NCBI GenBank assembly: GCA_020847535.1 | Contig: JADLBU010000106.1 | Location: 1 to 64,000 of the forward strand | Direction of reading: 5' to 3' | Length of the DNA stretch: 64,000 bases | DNA from: Phycisphaerales bacterium | GTDB lineage: Bacteria > Planctomycetota > Phycisphaerae > Phycisphaerales > UBA1924 | Part shown: piece by piece, positions 16,120-25,315 of the stretch | Position numbering within the stretch: position 1 is the first letter of the stretch | How the letters are laid out: every line of letters starts with the position of its first letter | Program-made: the position numbers and the translations under genes | Notes under the pieces: generated by a model | The model's database searches: none | The model's input: the letters and a program-made list of their open reading frames with translations, nothing else | Told to the model about the DNA's origin: nothing

Positions 16120-16941
16120 ATGAACGATCAGATGAACCGTCGGGGGGCGATCCGGCGGGGTGCGGGGGCGCTGGGGATCTCGGCGGTGCTTCCTTCGGGG
16201 GTGGTGCTGGCCGCGCAGCCGGCGGGGGCGGTGTCGGAGGGTGGGCCGTGGACGGGGTTCCCACAGCAGAATCCGGCGTGGGTTCGGGAGACCGTCGGTG
16301 CCTCTCACAGGGATGAGAAGCGAGTCCGCGAGCTGGTCGGGGAGCATCCCGCGCTTGCCAACGCGGCGTGGGATTGGGGGTTTGGAGATTGGGAGACCGC
16401 GCTGGGGGCGGCCGCGCACACGGGCCGGCGAGCGATCGCCGAGTTCCTGATCGCCAGCGGCGCGCGGATCGACATCTTCGCCGCGGCGATGCTGGGGTAC
16501 GTGGATGTCGTCCGTGAGCTGGTCAAGGCGAGCCCCGGCACCCAGAAGACACGCGGGCCACACGGCATCCATCTCTTGGCGCACGCCAAGGCCGGCGGGG
16601 AGCAGGCGGCCAAGGTTGTCGAGTACCTCGAATCACTCGGCGGGGCGGGCGATCCCTTGCCGACGCAGCCGTTGACCCCCGATGACCAGAAGAAGTACAT
16701 CGGTGAGTTCTCGTACGGACCGACTGAGACGGATCGGCTCAAGGTGCTGCAGGAGAGGGATGAGCTTTGGGTGTTGGGGGCGGATCAGGGCAAGCGAAGG
16801 CTCAACCATATCGGGAATCACGAGTTTTTCCCGACAGGTGCGCCGGGAGTGCGGTTGCGATTTGGAAGCGATGCGAGTGCAGCCGGCAACCTCTCGGTCG
16901 TTGATGGACAGTTCCGCCTTGATATGGTGCGGCAGCGCTGA
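16120..16941 (+). CDS. Tat-exported ankyrin-repeat-like protein
   Basis: The 273-residue product begins with a twin-arginine-type leader (N-R-R-G-A-I-R-R-G-A-G-A-L-G-I-S) and a hydrophobic stretch, so export in folded form by Tat is likely. Residues about 70-165 contain ankyrin-type units: R-V-R-E-L-V-G-E-H-P-A-L-A-N, T-A-L-G-A-A-A-H-T-G-R-R-A-I-A-E-F-L-I-A-S-G-A and V-D-V-V-R-E-L-V. The C-terminal 90 residues (Y-I-G-E-F-S-Y-G, then L-W-V-L-G) resemble the beta-rich lipocalin-like tail found after peptidase or amidohydrolase domains, here without an enzyme domain. Function probably protein or ligand binding. Confidence 0.7.
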   Translation: MNDQMNRRGAIRRGAGALGISAVLPSGVVLAAQPAGAVSEGGPWTGFPQQNPAWVRETVGASHRDEKRVRELVGEHPALANAAWDWGFGDWETALGAAAHTGRRAIAEFLIASGARIDIFAAAMLGYVDVVRELVKASPGTQKTRGPHGIHLLAHAKAGGEQAAKVVEYLESLGGAGDPLPTQPLTPDDQKKYIGEFSYGPTETDRLKVLQERDELWVLGADQGKRRLNHIGNHEFFPTGAPGVRLRFGSDASAAGNLSVVDGQFRLDMVRQR

Positions 16942-16978
16942 CGGCGGTTCGCCAAGATGCAAAGAGACCTGCTGGCGA

Positions 16979-18718
16979 TCAAAGTTCGCCCGCGCCCGCC
17001 AGCGTCCTGAACGACCGCCCTTCCTTGATCACCTGCCGGATCTGCGAGAGGCGTAGTCCGGCGGGCTTGAGGGCGCCGGTGGCGCTGAAGAGGCCGCCAG
17101 AGCGCATCTCGGGGGAGTTGGGGGCATCAACCAGCTCCTGCCAGCAGGCGCTGATGACGTAGGGCTTGGAGAGGCAGACCTGCATCACGCGCAGGAGCCA
17201 GTCGGCCTGGGCCGGATCGCTCCAGGGCCTGCGCCACCAGCCGCCATCGGGGGTGTGCAGCGTGGGGCTGCCGGGAAGGGGAGGGGATTCGGTGGGAGGA
17301 TTCGCGGGGGGCGGGATTGGGGCGCTCGGGGCTCCCAGGGCGGTGATCGCGATCGGCTTCTCGAGGGCTGCGTAGCGATCCAGCATCGCCGAGAGCGAGG
17401 CGAGGTCGCGCACCGACTGGCCTGAGACCGGCTGGCCGAACTGGAGGCGCAGGCCGATCGCATCGATGTGCATCCCGACCTGCCCGATCGCATCGGCGAA
17501 CAGGAGCGGGGGGACGGACCTGCGGTTGATCGCGTGGTACTCGCCGAAGGGCTGGGCGATCTCGACCTGTACCTTGCCCGCGGGGTGAAGTTTGCGGACC
17601 AGCATCACGCACAGGCGGGTGAGGTCGATGATCTGGTCGAAGCCGAGCTTGAAATTGGTATTGACATTGAGGCCCGAGACGATGGTCCAGCGAGCGACCG
17701 TACGGCGATAGCGGGTGATGACGCTCTGGACGTGCTCGAAGATGAGCTCGCGCAGGGTGTCGTAGTCGTTCTCCCAGATGTAGAGCCACTCGGGGATGCA
17801 GCCAGCTCGCAGGTCGATGACCGGGCCGGCCCAGACGGGCAGGCGCGCCTGGCGGACCGCCCATTCGATCCAGCGATCGGTGCCGGCGAACGAGTACTTG
17901 CCTTCCTGGGGCTCGAGGTCCTTCCATCGCATCGGCATGCAGACAAAGTCGCAGGAGGCGGCGACCACGCGCTGCAGTGGTTCGGAGAACTGCGCGGGGC
18001 TGACCGAGCAGCCGATCGAGGGGACACCTGGGACGATCGCCATTCCCGATCCTGGCACGATCGCGGGGGCGAGCGGCTTGGGGGGCTCCTGCGTGATCGC
18101 CGAGACACGGTTGACCGCGTTCGCGTAGGTCTGGCCTGAGACCCGACCGGCGAGTGAGCGATCGGCGTTGACAAGGGCGAGGCGCTCCCCTGCATCGACC
18201 GCCAGCGAGAGTGCGACGTGGGCGAGCCGATCGGCATCGCTGGAGAAGCCGTGGTGGGCGGTGGGGGTGTGGGTCTTGGGTCCGGCGCGCTGGGCGATCA
18301 GGGCTCCGGTGAAGGCCTGCCGAGCGCGCTCGAAATCGAGCATGATGGGGTCGTCGGCGGGGAGGTCGAACAGGCCCCAGTCTTCGAGCTTGTTGAGGAA
18401 GAGCATGATCTGATGCCGGGCGAGCTCAAGCATCAGGAGATAGGGGACTGGCCGTTCGGGCAGGAGGCAGGTCTTGAGCGTCAGCATTCCCAAGCCGGCG
18501 GGAGCGCCGGCGGTCGAATCCCTGGCGGGTGGTCCATCGAGCACGATCTGGATGCACAAGCCCGCCGCCTCGGATCCGGGTTTCTCGCACGTGAGCAGGC
18601 CATCATCGAATCGGACGTTCCCCGGCAAGGGCAGATCGTCTGGCCCGAAGAGGTGCGCGTGCCGCCCGGACCAGGGCGAGCTGGCGGTGTTGTTGTCAAA
18701 GGCGGCGAAGCTGAGCAT
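16979..18718 (-). CDS. GH10-like TIM-barrel protein without catalytic glutamates
   Basis: The 579-residue protein has an N-terminal domain (to about 230) of unknown type and then a GH10-like barrel: C-S-V-S-P-A-Q-F, M-R-W-K-D-L-E-P-Q-E-G-K-Y-S-F, L-I-F-E-H-V-Q-S-V-I-T-R-Y, and the motif around residue 344. Where GH10 xylanases have W-D-V-V-N-E this protein has W-T-I-V-S-G (344-349), so the acid/base Glu is Gly349; the nucleophile strand I-T-E-L reads I-T-A-L with Ala460. It should therefore not hydrolyse glycosides by the GH10 mechanism. It lacks a signal peptide, so it may bind a carbohydrate or polymer in the cytoplasm, or be exported otherwise. It is divergent from purC. Confidence 0.65.
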   Translation of the reverse strand: MLSFAAFDNNTASSPWSGRHAHLFGPDDLPLPGNVRFDDGLLTCEKPGSEAAGLCIQIVLDGPPARDSTAGAPAGLGMLTLKTCLLPERPVPYLLMLELARHQIMLFLNKLEDWGLFDLPADDPIMLDFERARQAFTGALIAQRAGPKTHTPTAHHGFSSDADRLAHVALSLAVDAGERLALVNADRSLAGRVSGQTYANAVNRVSAITQEPPKPLAPAIVPGSGMAIVPGVPSIGCSVSPAQFSEPLQRVVAASCDFVCMPMRWKDLEPQEGKYSFAGTDRWIEWAVRQARLPVWAGPVIDLRAGCIPEWLYIWENDYDTLRELIFEHVQSVITRYRRTVARWTIVSGLNVNTNFKLGFDQIIDLTRLCVMLVRKLHPAGKVQVEIAQPFGEYHAINRRSVPPLLFADAIGQVGMHIDAIGLRLQFGQPVSGQSVRDLASLSAMLDRYAALEKPIAITALGAPSAPIPPPANPPTESPPLPGSPTLHTPDGGWWRRPWSDPAQADWLLRVMQVCLSKPYVISACWQELVDAPNSPEMRSGGLFSATGALKPAGLRLSQIRQVIKEGRSFRTLAGAGEL

Positions 18719-18876
18719 CCGCGGAAGAGACCTCTAGGCGGGATTCACGGTGCGGAACCTCCCAGGGAAATCTCCCGTGGGGATGGACGGACAGGACCGA
18801 CAGTGTAGTAGCTCGGGGAGAAGCCGACGGGGTTGCAGGGCCGCTTGGGCGGGGGCCGTGCGACGTATCGTTGGGC

Positions 18877-19860
18877 ATGGCCCAATCGATGCCCTTGCAG
18901 CCGCCTGGCTCGCCCGGTTCGGGGGAGCCGGCGGTACTTGCTACGGACCTCAGCCTTGCCGGCCGGCGAGCCGGAAAGGTGCGGGATGTGTATGAACTGC
19001 CCGGCCAGGCGGGATCCCCGCCGCGGCTGCTCATCGTCGCGACCGACCGGATTTCGGCGTTTGATGTCGTCATGCCGACGCCGATCCCTGGGAAGGGTCG
19101 GCTCCTGACCGAGCTGGCCGTCTTCTGGCTGAAGTTCATCGAGGAACGCGGCATCTGCAAGACCCATCTGATCTCGACCGATGAGGGTCAGGTGCCAGCC
19201 TCGGCGTTCCAAGGGCATGTGACTCGTCAGGATCTGGCGGGACGGACGACGGTGGCGCGGCGATGCCGGGTGGTGCCGATCGAATGCGTCGTCAGGGGGT
19301 ACATGGAGGGCTCTGGGTGGAAGGAATACCAGCAGACTCAGAGTATCTGCGGTGTGCCTCTCCCGGCGGGGCTGCGGCAGTGCGACAAGCTCCCCGAGCC
19401 GATCTTCACGCCGGCGACCAAGGAGGAGGGGGGCAAGCATGATGAGAACATCTCCTTCGATCGGGCGTGCGAGCTGGCGGGCCGGCCGCTGATGGAATCG
19501 CTGCGGGACAAGTCGCTGGAGATCTACCGGGCGGCATCGCAGCACGCGCAGGATCGCGGGGTCATCATCGCCGACACGAAGTTCGAGTTCGGGATCCCCA
19601 TCAATGGTGAGGAGAAGGCGCAGCCGATCCTGATTGATGAGGCTCTGACTCCCGACAGCTCGCGCTTCTGGCCCGCCGATGGATACCAGCCCGGCCGTGC
19701 GCAGAGCAGCTACGACAAGCAGTATCTGCGGGAGTACCTGCAGAGCCTTGTCGATGGGGGCAAATGGAACAAGCAGAGCCCGGGGCCCACGCTGCCGGAG
19801 CGCATCGTGGATGCCACGCGGGCCAAGTACGCACAGGCGCGAGATCTACTTGTGAGTTGA
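18877..19860 (+). CDS. purC: Phosphoribosylaminoimidazole-succinocarboxamide synthase
   Basis: PurC joins CAIR and aspartate in de novo purine synthesis, using ATP. The 327-residue protein has G-K-V-R-D-V-Y-E-L (residues 33-41), A-T-D-R-I-S-A-F-D-V (55-64), the P-I-E-C-V-V-R-G-Y central motif, K-H-D-E-N-I-S, D-T-K-F-E-F-G and D-E-A-L-T-P-D-S-S-R-F. It is of the longer, eukaryote/planctomycete-like type rather than the 240-residue E. coli type. ATG 18877 is preferred to a TTG six bases upstream. Its last 15 bases overlap, tail to tail, the end of the coiled-coil gene on the other strand. Confidence 0.95.
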   Translation: MAQSMPLQPPGSPGSGEPAVLATDLSLAGRRAGKVRDVYELPGQAGSPPRLLIVATDRISAFDVVMPTPIPGKGRLLTELAVFWLKFIEERGICKTHLISTDEGQVPASAFQGHVTRQDLAGRTTVARRCRVVPIECVVRGYMEGSGWKEYQQTQSICGVPLPAGLRQCDKLPEPIFTPATKEEGGKHDENISFDRACELAGRPLMESLRDKSLEIYRAASQHAQDRGVIIADTKFEFGIPINGEEKAQPILIDEALTPDSSRFWPADGYQPGRAQSSYDKQYLREYLQSLVDGGKWNKQSPGPTLPERIVDATRAKYAQARDLLVS

Positions 19861-21618
19861 CGATGCCTTGCCCGACGGGGCGGGGCGATCGGGACGGCCG
19901 GCGGCGCGGATCGCCTCACCCAAAGACGCACGGGATTGGTCGGCCTGCTCGCGCAGCTCTTCGAGCCGCTGGATCGCCGATGAGACCCCTTCGTACAGCC
20001 CGGCGGCACGGTCGATCAGGCTTGCCAGCGTTCCATCCGTGGGCGCGGGAGTGCCATCGGCGTTGACACCCACGAGCATGCTTGCCTGGTTGCAGAGGTT
20101 TTCCAGGTGCCGCACGCTCTCACCGCCGGCGTTGGCGAGCCGTTCACGGAAATGTTCAACGTGCTGATCGAGGGTCGGCTCGAGGATCTGCGTGAACCTG
20201 CGGATGGGTTCGATCTGCGCCTGGATCTCGGCGACCATGCCGGCAAGTGAGTTCTCTGCGTGTGCGAGCTGGTCGCGCAGGCTTGCCTGCGATGCGGAAA
20301 CCGAGTCGATCGTGCCTTGGCCCAGGTCGATGAGGCGTGAGGCGACCTCGGCGCCCGCCTTCATCGCTGCATCGGCGGCGGCAGCGCCGGCATCGGCAGC
20401 GCTCGCGGCGGCCTGCTCGGCCCTGGCCTCCATGGCGCCGGCCTGGGATTCCAGCCGGCGGGCGTGCTCATCGAGCTGTTCGTTGCGGCGGGCATCCTGC
20501 GCGAGGAGCTGGTCCTCGTGGCGGTTGAGGGCGTCGTTGATCTGGCGATCGGCCGATTCGCGGACGCGCTGCTCGAGGCCGGGGAGGGCCTCTTCCAGCA
20601 GTGCTTCGAGCTTGCGTCGCGACTGTTCGACGAGCTGCTCCCGGCGCTGGTCGAGTTCGGCGGTCGCTTCCCGGATCTTGCTCGCGGCCATCTCATCGAG
20701 GCGATCGGCCTGGGTGCGGAGGGTGACGAGCCGTCCTGCGGCCTGGTCTACCAATTCGCGAAGGCGCAGATCGACCGCTCCGACTTCATCCTGGGTCTTG
20801 CGGGACATTGTCTCGGCGTGGCGGGCGGTGGTGTCGATGAGGTTGGCGAGCTTGAGATCGGCCTGCTCGCGTGCGGTGCGCAGGCGATCCTCGGCGGTTT
20901 CGATCTGGGCATCGAGGCGTGAGATGAGGTCCGCGGCCCGCTTGTCGGCCTGGCGGATGGGCTCGGCGAGCCGCTCGGCGGCGGAATCGACCTGGGAGCG
21001 GGTGATCTGTTCGAGCCCCTCGGCCTCGGTCGCGAGCTTGGCCCGTGCCTGGTTGATCTGCTCGCAGGCCTGTTCGGCATCGGCTTGGAGGCGAGCGCGG
21101 CGGGCATCGATCTCTTCGGCGGCCCGGGTGGTCAGCAGGCGCAGGCGATCTTCCTGCTCGGCGGTCGCCGCGGTGAGGCGACGGGTGAAGTCCGCCAGGC
21201 GGGCATCGATGATCTGTCCCAGGGATGCTTCGAGGTGCTCGGTGAGCTTGTTGCGATCGATCGCCAGTTGGACGATCTGCTCGGCCTTGGCGACCCGCTG
21301 ATCGAGGGCCGGGGCGACCTTGAGGGCGGCTTCGAGGCGGGCCTGGAGCTGACGGGTCGCCTCGCGGAGGCTGTCTCCCATCGCCTTGACCTCGCCGGCG
21401 GTTCCGTGGAGGGCCTGGCCCTGGCTGGCGGCGTCGCGCACAAGTTGCCGAAGGGCGGCGGAGAGTTCGTCGAAGGCGCGGCGATCCAGCACCTTGGGGG
21501 TGATGAACACATTGTCGATGATGTGGTCGGCGTCGAAGGTCGGCTTGGGGGCCGATCGGTCGGCGGGAGCGTCCCCGCGAATCTTCCTGGATCCCTGCGC
21601 CGTCGCCGTTGAACTCAT
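19846..21618 (-). CDS. Long coiled-coil protein of unknown function
   Basis: The 590-residue product is almost entirely predicted alpha-helical coiled coil from about residue 50 to 560, rich in Ala, Glu, Arg, Gln and Asp with heptad spacing (for example R-L-D-A-Q-I-E-T-A-E-D-R-L). It has no signal peptide, no membrane helix and no catalytic motif. Its composition recalls cytoskeletal or scaffold proteins and the large coiled-coil proteins common in planctomycetes, but that is a general resemblance. The ATG at 21618 fits a 207-base divergent gap with the pseudouridine-synthase gene. Its 3' end overlaps purC by 15 bases. Confidence 0.7.
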   Translation of the reverse strand: MSSTATAQGSRKIRGDAPADRSAPKPTFDADHIIDNVFITPKVLDRRAFDELSAALRQLVRDAASQGQALHGTAGEVKAMGDSLREATRQLQARLEAALKVAPALDQRVAKAEQIVQLAIDRNKLTEHLEASLGQIIDARLADFTRRLTAATAEQEDRLRLLTTRAAEEIDARRARLQADAEQACEQINQARAKLATEAEGLEQITRSQVDSAAERLAEPIRQADKRAADLISRLDAQIETAEDRLRTAREQADLKLANLIDTTARHAETMSRKTQDEVGAVDLRLRELVDQAAGRLVTLRTQADRLDEMAASKIREATAELDQRREQLVEQSRRKLEALLEEALPGLEQRVRESADRQINDALNRHEDQLLAQDARRNEQLDEHARRLESQAGAMEARAEQAAASAADAGAAAADAAMKAGAEVASRLIDLGQGTIDSVSASQASLRDQLAHAENSLAGMVAEIQAQIEPIRRFTQILEPTLDQHVEHFRERLANAGGESVRHLENLCNQASMLVGVNADGTPAPTDGTLASLIDRAAGLYEGVSSAIQRLEELREQADQSRASLGEAIRAAGRPDRPAPSGKASSTHK

Positions 21619-21825
21619 CCGGCAAGCTCCCGCCCGGCATCCTGCACCCGGGGCTTGTCCAGGGCCGCATCCGGCGTGTGGCACCATCCTGATGCCGCGC
21701 GGATCGCCCAACCTGACAACACGGGGCTTTCATCGGACTTTCGCCCCTTGCGCGTTCAAAGCGCCGTTTTTTGCGCCTGTGATCGACCCCATCGCCCCCG
21801 TCCACCCCCATCTAGACTTGCTGCG

Positions 21826-22749
21826 GTGCATCGATCACATACGAATCACGGCCGTGAACCTGTCGGCGACTCCCCGGGTGTTCGTCTCCAGCGCGTCCTG
21901 GCCGATGCCGGGGTCGCCGCGCGACGGGTCTGCGAGAAGTTCATCACCGAGGGTCGTGTCGAGGTCAACGGGGAGGTCGTCACGACCCTCCCGGTCTTCG
22001 TCAATCCCTCCGAGGATCACATCACGGTGGATGGCAGGCCCATCCCGCGAACGGGGGGACGGTCCGGACGGGGGTCTCGCAAGCACTACATCCTTCTTCA
22101 CAAGCCCGACCGCACGCTGACGGTGGCGACCGATGAGCCGGGGATCGATCGGCGGACGGTGCTGGACCTGGTTGATCACCCATCCAAGCCGCGGCTGTTC
22201 CCGGTCGGCAGGCTGGGGTGGGATGAGACCGGGCTGGTGCTGCTCACCAACGATGGGGAACTGGCCAATCGGCTCACGCACCCCAGTTACGGGGTGCCAA
22301 AGACCTACCTGGCGAGTGTGAAGGGCCAGGTCAACGATGCGGACCTCCCGCGGCTGGCCAAGGAGATGTTCAAGCTCCAGCGGCTCGCCGCGCGGCAGGC
22401 GGGACGTATCAAGTCGTCGCATGTCGAGATGGAGATCATCAAGCGCGAGCCCGGCAAGACCACGCTGAGGGTCGTGATGCGCGAGGGCAAGAACCGCTAC
22501 GTCGGGGATGTCTTGGGCAAGTCGGGGTTTCCGGTGCGGAAGGTTGCCGCTGTAGCGCTGGGGCCGCTGGTACTCCGCGGGTTGCCGCTGGGGGCGTGGC
22601 GCGAGCTGACCCGGGAAGAGGTGCGGGCCCTTCGACAGGCGTGCAGGGGTGAAAGCGCGACCGGCAACAACCCGATGAAGAGAAGACCACCCCGCCAGGG
22701 TCCAGGGACCGAGGAGCGACACCGCGCGGGTGGGACGGGCCACTCATGA
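21826..22749 (+). CDS. RsuA/RluB-family pseudouridine synthase homologue with Gly at the catalytic Asp
   Basis: The 307-residue protein has an N-terminal S4 RNA-binding domain (R-L-Q-R-V-L-A-D-A-G-V-A-A-R-R) and the RsuA/RluB core: K-P-D-R-T-L-T-V, L-F-P-V-G-R-L-G-W-D-E-T-G-L-V-L-L-T-N-D-G-E, P-K-T-Y and M-R-E-G-K-N-R-Y. In the family the motif is G-R-L-D, where Asp is the nucleophile; here residue 131 is Gly (GGG, 22216-22218) while the Asp two residues on (133) is retained. Either the enzyme is inactive and only binds rRNA, or another residue serves. The start is a GTG at 21826; its stop overlaps the YihY gene by ATGA. Confidence 0.85.
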   Translation: MHRSHTNHGREPVGDSPGVRLQRVLADAGVAARRVCEKFITEGRVEVNGEVVTTLPVFVNPSEDHITVDGRPIPRTGGRSGRGSRKHYILLHKPDRTLTVATDEPGIDRRTVLDLVDHPSKPRLFPVGRLGWDETGLVLLTNDGELANRLTHPSYGVPKTYLASVKGQVNDADLPRLAKEMFKLQRLAARQAGRIKSSHVEMEIIKREPGKTTLRVVMREGKNRYVGDVLGKSGFPVRKVAAVALGPLVLRGLPLGAWRELTREEVRALRQACRGESATGNNPMKRRPPRQGPGTEERHRAGGTGHS

Positions 22750-24641
22750 TCGCCAAGCGTTCCAACAGAACCTCACGCCCACCGGAGGCTCCGGCGGGGA
22801 TCATTCATCGGTTCGCGACTCAGCGGGCTGCGCCGGGCATCGGGATTCCCAGGGAGTTGGCGGCGAGCCTGCTCTCTCCATCGCGCTGGACGGTGCTTTC
22901 CTCGCAGTTGCCGGCGATGGCGGCGGCGCTTGCGTACCGGACGATCTTCGGGCTTATTCCTGTGCTGGTGATCGGGCTGATGGTGATCGGCGCGTACGCG
23001 GAGGAGAAGGAGATCTCCAAGGTCGTCACGCGGATGCTGCACTTCGCCGGCCTTGATCAAGTCGCCGTCGATTCGGGATCCGAGAGCGAGGTCGGGCTGG
23101 ATGCGGTCGATCCTGTCGAGGATGAACCGAATCCGGGTACCGATCCGGTGACGGCGAATCCGCCCACGGCTGCGCCGACGCCGGGTGCAGGCTCTGACAC
23201 GGCCAAGCCCACCGATGCTGCGGCAGACGGCTCGACGGTGAGCCAGGATCCGACGCCCCCGGTGGGCCCCAAGGCGTCACCGCCCCAGATCTCCAGCCAG
23301 CGCCTTGATGAGTGGATCGGGAGGCTGGTCAAGCAGGTCCGCACGATCCCGTTCCGCACGATCGGCTTTGTGGGGTTGGCGGCGCTGATCTACGCGGCGA
23401 TCTCGATGCTGGTGGAGATCGAGCGTGCGTTCAACCAGATTTATCGCGTCCCGGCGGGTCGGTCGTGGTGGAGCCGGGTGACGCGATATTGGACGCTCCT
23501 GACGCTGGGCAGCATCGGGCTGTTTGCGACTTTTTACGCGACCGATGCGTTCATCTCTCGCATCGACAAGGTGCAGGGGTGGAGCCTGATGGACCTGATC
23601 CGCGGGGATCCTCAGAGAACGGCGGAGAAGGAAGCCGAGAAGGAAGCGATCAAGGAGGCTTCGGAGGACATCAAGAGCCCGACGGCCGCGGCGGTCGCCG
23701 AGATCGCGCAAGAACCGCTGCCGCCGAAGATCGACAGGGAGGATGTGTTCTCTCTGCGCACGGTTCTGGGGTACGCGACCACGGTGCTCATCACGACGGC
23801 GTTCATGACGATCATCTACAGCGTGGTGCCCAACGCGCGGGTGCGGCTGACGGCGGCGATCAGCGGGGCGTTCGTCGGGGCGCTCCTGTGGGAGGCCGCC
23901 AAGTGGGCGTTTACGTTCTACGTCAAGAGCGCGGGGTACACGAAGCTGTACGGGGCGCTGGCGCTGTTGCCGTTGTTCCTTCTGTGGGTCTATGTCGCGT
24001 GGCTCATCGTTCTTTTCGGCCTGTTCATCAGCTACTCGATCCAGACGCGCGGGGCACGGTCGGTCACCGTCATCTCCGATGGCGGGAAGGGGATCATCGA
24101 TCCGGCATCGATCCTGCTGGTCGCCGGCGCGGTGGGCCGGCAGTTCCGCGGCGGCAAGTCGGTGGATGCTGAAGATGCCGCCAAGGCCACGGGGCTGGAG
24201 CAGGGCATCGTGGTTGCGATGCTGGAGGCGATGGCGGGTCGTGGGCTGCTGCATCGCGTGATGACGGGTGATGATGAGGCCCGCTTTGCGCTGGCGAGGC
24301 CGCCTGAGATGATCCCGATCTCGGAGTGCCTGGCGATCGGTGATGAACTGTGTGAACGGCCTTCGGGGCGAGCGCTGCCGCCGGGGGCGGATGTTTCGCT
24401 GGCGTGCATAATGCGGCCGCTGGAGCAGGCGCGGGATGAGGCGATGAAGGACCGGACGCTTGCGGACTTCCTTGGTCTGCCGTGCGAACCTGCCCCATCC
24501 ACCATTACATCGGTCCCGAGTTCGACTGCTGCCCCGAACCCCCCGAACCCCCCGGCATCTCCGGTTGCCGCGGTGGTGGACCGGCCGCCACCGTTGCCGG
24601 TCGAATCGATCGATCCATCGCCTAAGATGAGTCCCGGGTAG
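22746..24641 (+). CDS. YihY/BrkB-family inner-membrane protein with extra domains
   Basis: The 631-residue protein has the YihY/BrkB core: helix with [40 protein letters not shown] and the last helix pair. Two things are unusual: a Pro/Thr/Asp-rich insertion of about 90 residues (about 105-195) after the first helix, and a second charged insert (around 290-330). After the core comes a winged-helix-like C-terminal domain (about 460-560) and a Pro-rich tail. Older names (RNase BN) for this family are wrong; function is unknown. The start overlaps the upstream stop by four bases, so the two genes form a coupled pair. Confidence 0.85.
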   Translation: MIAKRSNRTSRPPEAPAGIIHRFATQRAAPGIGIPRELAASLLSPSRWTVLSSQLPAMAAALAYRTIFGLIPVLVIGLMVIGAYAEEKEISKVVTRMLHFAGLDQVAVDSGSESEVGLDAVDPVEDEPNPGTDPVTANPPTAAPTPGAGSDTAKPTDAAADGSTVSQDPTPPVGPKASPPQISSQRLDEWIGRLVKQVRTIPFRTIGFVGLAALIYAAISMLVEIERAFNQIYRVPAGRSWWSRVTRYWTLLTLGSIGLFATFYATDAFISRIDKVQGWSLMDLIRGDPQRTAEKEAEKEAIKEASEDIKSPTAAAVAEIAQEPLPPKIDREDVFSLRTVLGYATTVLITTAFMTIIYSVVPNARVRLTAAISGAFVGALLWEAAKWAFTFYVKSAGYTKLYGALALLPLFLLWVYVAWLIVLFGLFISYSIQTRGARSVTVISDGGKGIIDPASILLVAGAVGRQFRGGKSVDAEDAAKATGLEQGIVVAMLEAMAGRGLLHRVMTGDDEARFALARPPEMIPISECLAIGDELCERPSGRALPPGADVSLACIMRPLEQARDEAMKDRTLADFLGLPCEPAPSTITSVPSSTAAPNPPNPPASPVAAVVDRPPPLPVESIDPSPKMSPG

Positions 24642-24699
24642 CTCTTGGTGGACCAGTGGTGGCCCCGATGGCGGGGACGATTCAATCAGGGATCACGAC

Positions 24700-25263
24700 A
24701 TGGGTTTGGAAGCAGCCCTTTCAACCGATTTCTACGCGACCACCCAGCTCAAGAAGCTGGTGAACTGGTGCCGCAAGTCATCCATCTGGCCGATGCCGTT
24801 CGCGACCGCGTGCTGCGGGATCGAGCTGATGGCGACCGCCTCCAGCCGGTATGACATGGCCCGCTTCGGCATGGAGCGCATGAGCTTCAGCCCGCGTCAG
24901 GCAGATCTGTTGATCGTCGCCGGGCGGGTTGCGGTCAAGATGATGCCGGTCCTTCAGCGCATCTACAAGCAGATGACCGAGCCCAAGTGGGTGCTCTCGA
25001 TGGGCGCATGTGCCTCGACCGGCGGTGTGTTCGACACGTACGCCGTGGTGCAGGGTGTCGATCAGTTCATTCCCGTGGATGTGTACGTGCCGGGATGTCC
25101 TCCGCGGCCTGAGCAGCTCATGGAAGGGATCATGGCGATCCAGCGGTTCATCGAGAAGGATGGGCTGCCTCCGGCGGGCAAGCGGGCGCCGCTGGGCTTG
25201 GTGATCGAGCCGACGCACGCGGTACGGCCGCAGCCGGTGGGCCTGACAATCGGCGCGAACTGA
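24700..25263 (+). CDS. nuoB: NADH-quinone oxidoreductase subunit B
   Basis: NuoB carries the terminal [4Fe-4S] cluster N2 of respiratory complex I, next to the quinone site. The 187-residue protein has the four ligands: Cys38-Cys39 in A-T-A-C-C-G-I-E, Cys104 in M-G-A-C-A-S, and Cys133 in [16 protein letters not shown] and V-D-V-Y-V-P are typical. It stands alone: neither nuoA upstream nor nuoC/nuoD downstream is present, though nuoB is nearly always in the nuo operon. Start ATG at 24700. The rest of complex I must be elsewhere in the genome, or a second nuoB exists. Confidence 0.95.
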   Translation: MGLEAALSTDFYATTQLKKLVNWCRKSSIWPMPFATACCGIELMATASSRYDMARFGMERMSFSPRQADLLIVAGRVAVKMMPVLQRIYKQMTEPKWVLSMGACASTGGVFDTYAVVQGVDQFIPVDVYVPGCPPRPEQLMEGIMAIQRFIEKDGLPPAGKRAPLGLVIEPTHAVRPQPVGLTIGAN

Positions 25264-25315
25264 TTCCCCGCGACGGCTTGCCTCTGTATGTGGGCCTGCT
25301 TTCTTCAATCAGCAC

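Noticed and set aside
19846-19860. Overlapping 3' ends of purC and the coiled-coil gene as a regulatory antisense feature
   Set aside because: A 15-base convergent overlap is common in compact genomes; there is no extra evidence of regulation.
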